A stretch of 64,000 nt of DNA from Petrotoga mobilis SJ95 (GTDB lineage Bacteria > Thermotogota > Thermotogae > Petrotogales > Petrotogaceae). This document shows, piece after piece, positions 7,521 to 15,497 of this stretch (position 1 is its first letter; the number at the start of each line of letters is the position of its first letter). The notes below the pieces were generated by a model that saw only the letters and a program-made list of their open reading frames with translations, was not told the origin of the DNA and made no database searches. The position numbers and the translations under genes are program-made. The stretch lies in assembly GCF_000018605.1 (NCBI RefSeq), contig NC_010003.1:2084501-2148500 (forward strand). The letters run 5' to 3'.

Positions 7521-8915
7521 ATGGAAAAGTCTGTAAAAATAAGCAGAAATATGTTTATAACCTCAGCACTAGTTATTTTTTCTATCATGATGATCTCAGG
7601 GGTATTAACAATTTTATTGCCTGCGGGGGAGTATCAAAGAGAGTTTATAGATGGAAGAACAGTCATCGTAGAAGATTCTTACCAGACAATAGAAAAACCA
7701 AATTATCCCTTTTGGCGATGGTTTACCGCTCCAATCGAAGTATTATGGAGCTCTGATGCACCCCTTATAATCACTATTATTGTGTTTATATTGGTAGTTT
7801 CCGGTTCGATCTATATTTTGAACAAAAACCATGTCATCGAATACATCATTAATAAAATTGTTAAAAGGTACAGCAAGCAAAAAAACGTTTTATTAGGTTT
7901 GATGATTCTAGTTTTTATGCTTTTAGGTGCATTGATGGGGATTTTTGAAGAAATTGTCCCTTTAATACCGATTGTAATAATGTTTTCAGTTTCCTTGGGT
8001 TGGGATGACCTAACAGGTTTGGGGATGAGTTTACTCGCAGCAGGATTTGGTTTTTCTGCAGCAATAGCGAATCCGTTCAGTTTAGGGGTGGCACAAAGAA
8101 TAGCTGAAATCCCACTTTTTTCGGGAATAGGTCTCAGAATAATTATTTTTATCACTACTTACCTACTTTTATTCTTTTTTTTGAGGAATTATGCTAAGAA
8201 GCACCAAAAAGAGGTTGTTGATCAGCAAATAGAAACCATCGATTATGATGTAAATACTTCAAAAGCTTCTAAAATTTTAATAACAATAATTTCAATTTTG
8301 TTTATACTGATTTTAATTTCTGGTTTTACTGGATTTATGAGTGGTCTTATGTTGCCCGTTGTTGGTGTGTTATTCATGGTAGGAGGTTTTTTATCGGGTT
8401 TGGTTGTTGAAAAAAGTATTTCTAAAGTATTCAAAGATTTTTTAATAGGGATGAGCAATCTGTTGCCTGGAGTCATATTGATTCTCATGGCTATGTCGGT
8501 AAAACTGATAATTACCAATGGAAAAATCTTAGATACGATATTGTACAATGCATCTATTGTTATATCTGAATCTGGAACTGTCGCTGCAACTTTTTTGATT
8601 TATTTGCTTTTTTTTATTATGAATTTATTTATAGGTTCAGCTTCAGCAAAAGCATTTTTGACTATGCCAATTGTAGTTCCTTTGGCAGATTTGGTTGGAA
8701 TCACTAGACAAACCGCTGTACAAGCTTTCGTTTTTGGAGATGGGTTTAGTAATTTGTTGTATCCAACTAATGCAGTGTTGTTAATTTCGTTGGGAATTGC
8801 TGGAGTTAGTTATTTAAAATGGTTTAAATTCATTTGGAAGATTCAGCTTGCTGTGTTTATTCTTTCTTTGCTATATTTGTATATTGCAGTAAAAATAGGA
8901 TACGGTCCTATATAA
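7521..8915 (+). CDS. YfcC/ArcD-like carrier (C4-dicarboxylate/basic amino acid permease superfamily)
   Basis: A 464-residue inner-membrane protein with about twelve membrane segments, matching the YfcC family (C4dic_anaerob domain). An N-terminal segment is followed by the LLPAGEYQRE loop typical of the family, then an acidic GIFEEIVPLIPI segment, AANPFSLGVAQ, and a C-terminal region with SASAKAFLTMPIVVPL and QAFVFGDGFSNLLYPTNA. YfcC-like proteins move amino acids, peptides or organic acids; the substrate here is not known. The next gene is a carboxypeptidase-like hydrolase, which hints at uptake of amino acids or small peptides. ATG with AAGGGGGATG upstream. Confidence 0.88.
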   Translation: MEKSVKISRNMFITSALVIFSIMMISGVLTILLPAGEYQREFIDGRTVIVEDSYQTIEKPNYPFWRWFTAPIEVLWSSDAPLIITIIVFILVVSGSIYILNKNHVIEYIINKIVKRYSKQKNVLLGLMILVFMLLGALMGIFEEIVPLIPIVIMFSVSLGWDDLTGLGMSLLAAGFGFSAAIANPFSLGVAQRIAEIPLFSGIGLRIIIFITTYLLLFFFLRNYAKKHQKEVVDQQIETIDYDVNTSKASKILITIISILFILILISGFTGFMSGLMLPVVGVLFMVGGFLSGLVVEKSISKVFKDFLIGMSNLLPGVILILMAMSVKLIITNGKILDTILYNASIVISESGTVAATFLIYLLFFIMNLFIGSASAKAFLTMPIVVPLADLVGITRQTAVQAFVFGDGFSNLLYPTNAVLLISLGIAGVSYLKWFKFIWKIQLAVFILSLLYLYIAVKIGYGPI

Positions 8916-8929
8916 TAGGAGATAGAGAG

Positions 8930-10024
8930 ATGTATGATTATTCCTATGATTATGATGAGTGTAGAAAAAACTTTTACACCTTTGAAAATGAGCTAAAGAA
9001 ATATTATTCTACAGTTTCTAATGATTCCTATTCAATTGAAGAGGACAGTTATATTGATAGTTTTTTATGTCAGAACGAAGGTAACAGAAAGTTATTTCTT
9101 ATTACAACAGGCGAGCATGGAATAGAAGGATTCGCGGGTAATGTGTTCATGCAAATATTCGTTAAAGAGTTTTTACACCGAATAAAAAATCAAGAAATTT
9201 CGTTGTTTCTCATTCATTCCTTGAACCCTTGGGGGATGAGGCATAAAAGAAGAGTAAATGAAAACAACGTTGATTTAAATAGAAATTTTCTTTATCAAAA
9301 CGAGGATCTAAACAACGAGTCATATGAAAAAATGCAAAGGTATTTCACTAAAAAGGGGTCGGTTGGTGTTTTAGATTCAAGTTTAATATTAGGATTTTTT
9401 GAATTGCTACCTTATTTATTAAAATTAGGCACAAAAGGGGTAAAAGAGGCTCTAACCAAAGGGCAATATGATGATAATAAATCTGTTTATTATGGCGGAA
9501 AAAAAGAAGAGAAATCAACTAAGTATATAAAAGGAATCTATGAAAGAGTTTTTAATAGCTATGAATTTATCCTCCATTTAGACATCCATACTGGGGCAGG
9601 TTCAAAAGATAAATTGTTGATTGTTAATTCTGCCTTTGACAAAGAAGATTGTAATATCAGAGAAAAGCAATTTAATTATTCTCCTATTACCCAAGCGAAA
9701 AAAGAAACTTTTTACAGTATAAATGGAGATATGATAGATTATATATACAAAAAGTATCACAGTACTTCGAATTTCTATTCTACGTGCTTGGAATACGGTA
9801 CATATGGTGAAGGATTAATAGGTCAACTGAAAAGTATAAAAAGTTTGGTTTTAGAAAATCAAGCTTGGTGGTATGGTACAAAAAATTCTCAAGTAAGATC
9901 GAAAGTTGATAAATTATTCAGAGAAATGTTTTTTCCGGAGCGTAACGAGTGGCGAAATTCTTTTGAAGAAGATACTAAAAAGGCATTGAATGGAATATTG
10001 AAATATTTTGAATTTTTAAAGTAG
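8930..10024 (+). CDS. M14-like zinc carboxypeptidase (DUF2817-type)
   Basis: A 364-residue protein with the zinc-peptidase pattern: TTGEHGIEGFAG (H63 and E66 as metal ligands), LNPWGMRHKRRVNENNVDLNRNF (substrate-binding Arg/Asn), LHLDIHTGAGSKD (third zinc-ligand His) and a late TCLEYGTYG segment that probably holds the catalytic Glu. There is no signal peptide, so it acts in the cytoplasm. The frame is open upstream, but ATG 8930 has an AGGAGATAGAG site and starts 15 nt after the carrier gene. Together they suggest uptake and cleavage of peptides or acylated amino acids. Confidence 0.85.
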   Translation: MYDYSYDYDECRKNFYTFENELKKYYSTVSNDSYSIEEDSYIDSFLCQNEGNRKLFLITTGEHGIEGFAGNVFMQIFVKEFLHRIKNQEISLFLIHSLNPWGMRHKRRVNENNVDLNRNFLYQNEDLNNESYEKMQRYFTKKGSVGVLDSSLILGFFELLPYLLKLGTKGVKEALTKGQYDDNKSVYYGGKKEEKSTKYIKGIYERVFNSYEFILHLDIHTGAGSKDKLLIVNSAFDKEDCNIREKQFNYSPITQAKKETFYSINGDMIDYIYKKYHSTSNFYSTCLEYGTYGEGLIGQLKSIKSLVLENQAWWYGTKNSQVRSKVDKLFREMFFPERNEWRNSFEEDTKKALNGILKYFEFLK

Positions 10025-10098
10025 AGAACAAAAGCATACTATAACTTTGAGATATGTTTTTAATAGATGCAAACTTAAAAAATTGGAGGGATATAATT

Positions 10099-11022
10099 TT
10101 GAAAATTAGCATAATAGGAACGGGAAGAGTGGGTTCAAGTACTGCTTTTGCTTTAATAAACGCAGCAGTTGCTGACGAGATCGTTCTTTACGATCTCAAC
10201 AAAGAAATGGCTGAAGGTGAAGCATTGGACTTATTGCATGCAACAACCTTTCACAAAAGAATGATTATAAGGGCAGGGGAATATAGTGATATAGAAGGAA
10301 GCGATATAGTATTAATTACAGCAGGAGCTGCTCAAAAGCCTGGTGAAACAAGGTTAGATTTGACAATAAAGAATGCTAAAATAATAAAAGGCATTTCAGA
10401 AAATATAAAAAAATATGCTCCAAATACGTTGATAATAAACATTACTAACCCTGTTGATGTTATGAGCTATGTTGTGTGGAAAGTAACTGGTTTTGAATCT
10501 AATAGGGTAATTGGGACTGGAACAATATTGGACACCGCAAGATTAAGAGCCTTAATAGGGAAAAATTGTGGAGTTTCCCCAATGAGTGTTCACGCCTATA
10601 TAATAGGTGAACATGGTGACTCAGAGTTGGCAGCGTGGAGTTCGGCAATGATTGGAGGTGTTCCAATTAAAGGTTTTTGCCGTAATTGCCCGTACAAAGA
10701 TAATTGTAATAAAGATCTGAGTAAGATTTTTGATGATGTAAAAAATTCTGCTTACACTATAATAAGCAAAAAAGGTGCAACTAATTATGGAATAGCTTCA
10801 GCAACTACTGCACTGGTAGAATCGATAATTAAGAATGAAGGAAGAGTATATACCCCTTCCGTGTTGTTGGATGATGTGTACATAGGATATCCTGCGGTTA
10901 TAAACAAAGACGGGGTGGAACGAACTATCGATATAACTTTGAATGATGAAGAAACAGAAAAGTTTGAAAGTTCAAAAAGCATAATAAAAGAATATCTCGA
11001 ATCAATCAAAAACTTACTTTAA
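10099..11022 (+). CDS. ldh: L-lactate dehydrogenase
   Basis: Reduces pyruvate to lactate with NADH in the cytoplasm during sugar fermentation. The product has 307 residues from TTG 10099, which has GGAGGG about 8 nt upstream; starting further upstream would add an unrelated tail. GTGRVG (7-12) binds NAD, Q79 in AAQKPGETR marks LDH rather than malate dehydrogenase, R85 and the catalytic His172 in GEHGDSE are present. A cysteine-rich insert [10 protein letters not shown] (C194, C197, C203) follows the catalytic region; Thermotoga maritima LDH has a similar insert. It lies downstream of the carrier and peptidase genes with no visible terminator between. Confidence 0.95.
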
Positions 11023-11036
11023 GGGGGAGAGCAACT

Positions 11037-11720
11037 ATGAAAAAATTTTTAAGTATATTTTTATTGCTTATACTGTTTTCTATAACCCTCTATTCAATCG
11101 AATACATAACCCTATCGTCAGATCTATCAGAAAACTTAGGTGGAAGAGTAAGTATTCCATTTTTTTACGGTACAAAGGATGCACCAAGTGCCTTTCTTTT
11201 AAACAGTTACTTAGTAAAAGATGTTGAAGATTTCTTAAGTGAATATCTCGATCAGCTTTATGGTCTTAGAAATAGTATAGACGAATCTGAGGAACCATAC
11301 GTTCAAGTAGTTATAGAATCAGAAATAGGATTTGTTTCAGACAGTTTTGTGAGCTTTTACACTGATTATTTTTCTTATGTTTATCACCAGGCTCATCCAA
11401 TGACTACAAGAAAAACTTACAATTACGATCTAACTCTCAGTAAATTCCTCAATCTATACGATTTCTTAGCTTTATACAGTGAAGACACAGGCGAATCTTT
11501 TCGAATAATCAAAGAAAGCATAATCGAAGAAATAAATGCAGACCCTAAAATTTATTTTAATGTTGATGAAACTTTAGACACGATAGGGTATGATAGAGAT
11601 TATTATATTACAAATGAAGATTTTGTTGTAATCTATCAACTTTACGAAATTGCTCCATATTCATCCGGTATAAGAGAGTTCAAAATACCTCTTAAAGAAT
11701 TGGGCATAGAAATTCAATAA
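11037..11720 (+). CDS. Secreted DUF3298/DUF4163-like protein
   Basis: A 227-residue exported protein. A signal peptide (MKKFLSIFLLLILFSITLYS) is followed by a globular domain with YHQAHPMTTRKTYNYDLTL and a C-terminal FVVIYQLYEIAPYSSG motif, the pattern of DUF3298 domains found in RsiV-like and PdaC-like envelope proteins. No peptidoglycan-hydrolase domain is attached and there is no lipobox. It starts 14 nt after ldh with a GGGGGAG site. The role is unknown; these domains often sense or bind cell-wall fragments. Confidence 0.75.
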   Translation: MKKFLSIFLLLILFSITLYSIEYITLSSDLSENLGGRVSIPFFYGTKDAPSAFLLNSYLVKDVEDFLSEYLDQLYGLRNSIDESEEPYVQVVIESEIGFVSDSFVSFYTDYFSYVYHQAHPMTTRKTYNYDLTLSKFLNLYDFLALYSEDTGESFRIIKESIIEEINADPKIYFNVDETLDTIGYDRDYYITNEDFVVIYQLYEIAPYSSGIREFKIPLKELGIEIQ

Positions 11721-11737
11721 GAAATGTCAGCAAACTG

Positions 11738-11900
11738 TGGGTGGGCTGCGGAATAAAAGGGCAATGCCTTAGCTCTTCCTTATGGGTGGGCATCGGGCTA
11801 AAGGGATTAAAATACCCCTTTCTTTATGGGGGGCTGTAGGGATAAAGAGATTAAAAAAACCTTTTCCTTATGGGTGGGCAGCGGGGCGAAGGGGCGCTAA
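11738..11900 (+). repeat. GC-rich leader element array (three tandem units plus terminal unit)
   Basis: Units at 11738-11782, 11783-11826 and 11827-11870 are followed by the terminal unit at 11871-11900, which is identical to the terminal units at 6728 and 22980. Each internal unit starts with a TGGGTGGGC-like G block and then carries a different hairpin, for example AAAGGG 11800-11805 with CCCTTT 11816-11821, before ending CTTA. The array ends 68 nt before the nitroreductase ATG. Confidence 0.85.
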
Positions 11901-11968
11901 TAAAGACTAAGCACAGCGTAGAAAAAAGTTCATCTTTCAAAAATAATTAATGGAGGGAAAACAACAAC

Positions 11969-12544
11969 ATGGATGTAATAGAAATAATCAAACAAAGAAG
12001 ATGCATAAGAAAGTTCAAGCAAGACCCCATCGATGATGAAATATTGAAAGAGTTAGTAGATTGTGCAAGGTTAGCACCTTGTGCTTCAAATAAACAACCA
12101 TTAGAGTTTATAATTGTAAAAGATAAAGAAACTTGCGAGAAAGTCTTTGAAAATTTAGGGTGGGCTAGCTACATATCCCCAAAAGGGACTCCTAAAGAAG
12201 GAGAAAAGCCAACTGCATATATTTTTATTTTAGTCAACAAACAAAGAGCCACAAAGTGGATTGGTCACGATATAGGAGCTGCCTTTGAAAATATCTTGTT
12301 AGCTGCATGGTCAAAAGGTATAGGTGGATGCCCAATTGTAACTATCAACAGGAAAAATGTAAGAGAAATCCTAAACGTCCCTGATGACTACGAGATCGAT
12401 ACAGTAATTCCTTTAGGTTATAAAGGGCATGACTCTTTTGCAGAAAACAACGACGAGAAGGTTGAATATTATATGGACGAGAACGGCAATTTCCACGTTC
12501 CAAAAAGGCCTCTTGAAAAGGTTATTCATTTTGATAAATTTTGA
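11969..12544 (+). CDS. Nitroreductase-family flavoprotein
   Basis: A 191-residue FMN-dependent oxidoreductase. The N-terminal IIKQRRCIRKFKQDPI and ARLAPCASNKQP motifs bind FMN phosphate and the ring, and the GIGGCPIVTINRKNVREILNVP and VIPLGYK motifs are standard for the family. Ordinary length and start (GGAGGG then ATG). The physiological substrate is unknown; members reduce quinones, nitro compounds or flavins. It sits between a leader-element array and the restriction-modification genes. Confidence 0.92.
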   Translation: MDVIEIIKQRRCIRKFKQDPIDDEILKELVDCARLAPCASNKQPLEFIIVKDKETCEKVFENLGWASYISPKGTPKEGEKPTAYIFILVNKQRATKWIGHDIGAAFENILLAAWSKGIGGCPIVTINRKNVREILNVPDDYEIDTVIPLGYKGHDSFAENNDEKVEYYMDENGNFHVPKRPLEKVIHFDKF

Positions 12545-12581
12545 TTATAATTATTGATTTGGAACACAGGGAGGACGACAA

Positions 12582-14117
12582 ATGGCTCAAAATAATCTTG
12601 ATACCAAAACTTTAGAAAACTGGCTTTGGGAAGCTGCTTGTAAAATAAGAGGACCTATAGATGCCCCCAAATACAAGGATTATATCTTACCTTTGATATT
12701 TTTAAAAAGACTCTCTGACGTATTCGAAGACGAATTGAACGAGTTATCAGAAAAGTTTGGTTCACTTGAGACAGCAGAAGAATTTAGCAGGATTGATCCA
12801 GGGTTAGTTCGTTTTTATTTGCCACCAGAAGCGAGATGGTCTGAAGTTGCTAAAAAAACTACAAATGTCGGAGAATATTTAACCGACGCCGTAAGAACAA
12901 TTGCAAGATACAATCCCAAACTTCAAGGTGTAATAGATATTGTAGATTTCAACGCAACTGCAGGTGGTCAAAGAATTATAAGTGACGATGTGTTGGTAGC
13001 ATTAATTGATGTTTTAGGAAGACATCGTCTTGGCTTGAAAGATGTTGATCCGGATATTTTAGGTCGTGCATACGAATATTTGTTGAGAAAATTTGCCGAA
13101 GGTTCTGGGCAAAGTGCTGGTGAGTTTTACACTCCTGGTGAGGTAGCGATTTTGATGTCAAAAATCTTAGACCCAAAACCAGGTAATGAAGTCTATGATC
13201 CTTGTTGTGGATCTGGGGGCTTGCTGATTAAAGCTCATCTGAGATTTAAAGAAAAATACTCAGAAGACAGAACTAAAGAACCTCTTAAATTCTATGGGCA
13301 AGAAATCTTGCATTCAACGTATGCAATGGCAAAAATGAATATCTTTATACACGACATGGAAGCACAAATTGCCCTTGGAGATACGATGAATAGACCTGCG
13401 TTTACAACTTCTGAAGGACCGCTCAAGAAATTCGATTTAGTAACTGCAAATCCAATGTGGAATCAAACATTCTCACAATCTGTTTATGAAAACGATCCTT
13501 ACAATAGATTCGTTTTTGGATACCCTCCATCAAACAGCGCAGACTGGGGATGGATCCAGCATATGTTTGCTTCATTGAAAAATGATGGTAAGATGGCTTT
13601 AGTAATTGATACAGGTGCTGTATCAAGGGGTAGTGGAAATGTTGGAAAAAATAGAGAAAGAGATATAAGAAAAGAATTTGTTGAAAAAGATCTTGTAGAA
13701 TCGGTTTTATTACTTCCTGAAAATTTATTCTACAATACTTCAGCACCAGGGGTTATCATAGTGATTAATAAGTTAAAACCAGCACAAAGGCAAGACCAGA
13801 TACTTCTCATAAACGCATCAAAGCTCTATGAAAAAGGAAGACCTAAGAACTTCTTGCCTGATGAGAGTGTTGAAAGGATAGCAGAGATCTATCTCAACTG
13901 GAAAGAAGAAGAGGGAATAAGTAAAATTATTTCTAAAGAAGAAGCCGCGAAAAATGATTATAACTTAAGCCCCTCCCGTTATGTTGCTCAAAATGGTGAA
14001 GACGAAACACTGCCTTTGGAGGATGCTGTTGTGCAGTTAAAAGAGGCAGAAGAAGAAAGAAAAGAAGCCGATGAAAAATTAGAGATTATTTTAAAAGAGA
14101 TGGGATTATGGAATTAG
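12582..14117 (+). CDS. hsdM: Type I restriction-modification methyltransferase subunit HsdM
   Basis: N6-adenine DNA methyltransferase subunit that works with HsdS to protect host DNA. The product has 511 residues: an N-terminal HsdM helical domain (about 10-150, LENWLWEAACKIRGP, YILPLIFLKRLSDVF), then the methylase fold. SAM motif I DPCCGSGG is at residues 206-213 and the catalytic motif IV reads NPMW at 290-293. Most N6-methylases have NPPY/F here; NPMW occurs in a type I subgroup. EFYTPGEVAILM near 181-192 is a family marker. The C-terminal 40 residues are a charged helix. The stop overlaps hsdS by 10 nt. Confidence 0.96.
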   Translation: MAQNNLDTKTLENWLWEAACKIRGPIDAPKYKDYILPLIFLKRLSDVFEDELNELSEKFGSLETAEEFSRIDPGLVRFYLPPEARWSEVAKKTTNVGEYLTDAVRTIARYNPKLQGVIDIVDFNATAGGQRIISDDVLVALIDVLGRHRLGLKDVDPDILGRAYEYLLRKFAEGSGQSAGEFYTPGEVAILMSKILDPKPGNEVYDPCCGSGGLLIKAHLRFKEKYSEDRTKEPLKFYGQEILHSTYAMAKMNIFIHDMEAQIALGDTMNRPAFTTSEGPLKKFDLVTANPMWNQTFSQSVYENDPYNRFVFGYPPSNSADWGWIQHMFASLKNDGKMALVIDTGAVSRGSGNVGKNRERDIRKEFVEKDLVESVLLLPENLFYNTSAPGVIIVINKLKPAQRQDQILLINASKLYEKGRPKNFLPDESVERIAEIYLNWKEEEGISKIISKEEAAKNDYNLSPSRYVAQNGEDETLPLEDAVVQLKEAEEERKEADEKLEIILKEMGLWN

Positions 14118-15409
14118 ATCTTTACCAGAAAGAAGAATACAAAGAGACAGAACTCGGCTTGCTACCGAAAGATTGGGAAGTTGTGAGGTTGGGGGAGGTT
14201 TCTGAACTTCAACAAGGTAAGACTCCTAAAAGAGATGATTATGAAGATTATAAAGGTTATAGAATTATAAAGGTAAAGGATTATGAAAATGAAAATAAAA
14301 TATCAAATATAATAAAGGGGGATAGAAGTTTTGTAAAAACAGATTTTGGGGAAAGATGCAGAATTAAAGAAGGGGATAGTCTTATACTTTCTGCCGCGCA
14401 TTCTTCTAATATCGTAGGTCAAAAAATAGGATATGTCAAAGAAATACCAAGTCAAAAAACTTTTTTTGTAGCTGAATTGATAAGAGTAAGACCTAAAAAA
14501 AACATCATTCCTTATTTCTGCTTTTTATCTCTTATTTTGATGAGTTCCAGAAACCAGATTAGGGAAGAAGTTAAAGGAGGTCATCTATATCCTAAAAATT
14601 TAGGAAAAATAAGAATTCCCCTCCCTCCGCTCTCTGAACAAAAAAAGATTGCCTATGTCCTCTCTTCAGTACAAGAGGCAAAGGAGAAGACTGAGGATGT
14701 TATAAAAGCAACAAAAGAACTCAAAAAGTCTATGATGAATCACCTGTTTACTTATGGGCCTGTAAGTTTGGAAGAAGTTGAAAAAGTACCACTTAAAGAA
14801 ACGGAGATCGGATTGGTGCCTGAAGAGTGGGAAGTTAAAAACTTTGGGGAAATAGTTGAAATTAGAAAAGAAATTATCGACCCTTCAAACGGGAATTATA
14901 TTTATGTTGGATTAGAGCACATTGAATCGGGAAATATAAAGCTTCGAAAAACTGGTCTAAGTAAGGGAGTAAAAAGCGCAAAGTATAAAATCTATCCAAA
15001 TGATATCCTTTATGCAAAATTGAGGCCTTATTTAGACAAAGGTATTCTGGTGGAACAAGAGGGTATTTGCTCAACAGATCTTCTTGTATTTAAAGCAAAA
15101 GAAAATGTATATGCAAGTTTCATAGCGTATTTAGAACATACAAATTATTTTAGAGAATATGCAATTAAAACAATGACCGGAGTGAATCACCCAAGAACTT
15201 CTTGGCGTGCGCTTAGTCAACTTACCATTCCACTCCCTCCCCTCTCTGAACAAAAAAAGATCGCTTCAATTCTCTCAGCGATCGATCAAAAAATTGAGGC
15301 GGAAGAGAGCAAGAAAAAAGCCCTTGAAGATCTCTTTAAATCGCTTTTACATAATCTTATGACCGCAAAAATAAGGGTAAATCATTTGGAGAATGTTTTC
15401 GATGAATAA
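14108..15409 (+). CDS. hsdS: Type I restriction-modification specificity subunit HsdS
   Basis: A 433-residue DNA-recognition subunit with the classic two-fold layout. Target recognition domain 1 spans about 15-190, followed by a conserved helix; domain 2 spans about 235-385, followed by a second helix. Each half ends in PLPPLSEQKKIA and a coiled helix, and each begins with an E-x-GL-P-x-x-W-E-V phrase. The DNA at 14617-14650 and 15227-15262 is nearly identical, which could support domain exchange by recombination. ATG within the end of hsdM. The recognised sequence cannot be predicted by reading. Confidence 0.95.
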   Translation: MELDLYQKEEYKETELGLLPKDWEVVRLGEVSELQQGKTPKRDDYEDYKGYRIIKVKDYENENKISNIIKGDRSFVKTDFGERCRIKEGDSLILSAAHSSNIVGQKIGYVKEIPSQKTFFVAELIRVRPKKNIIPYFCFLSLILMSSRNQIREEVKGGHLYPKNLGKIRIPLPPLSEQKKIAYVLSSVQEAKEKTEDVIKATKELKKSMMNHLFTYGPVSLEEVEKVPLKETEIGLVPEEWEVKNFGEIVEIRKEIIDPSNGNYIYVGLEHIESGNIKLRKTGLSKGVKSAKYKIYPNDILYAKLRPYLDKGILVEQEGICSTDLLVFKAKENVYASFIAYLEHTNYFREYAIKTMTGVNHPRTSWRALSQLTIPLPPLSEQKKIASILSAIDQKIEAEESKKKALEDLFKSLLHNLMTAKIRVNHLENVFDE

Positions 15410-15497
15410 AAAATAATTTTTTCTTACTTTTGCCAAAAGCAAAGAGAAAATATTATTAATTTAGTGGAGAAAAAAGTGAGAAAGTGGTGGTGTAGCT

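Noticed and set aside
10054-10098. Longer LDH N-terminus starting at ATG 10054
   Set aside because: The 15 extra residues do not belong to the family, and the TTG at 10099 has its own GGAGGG site.
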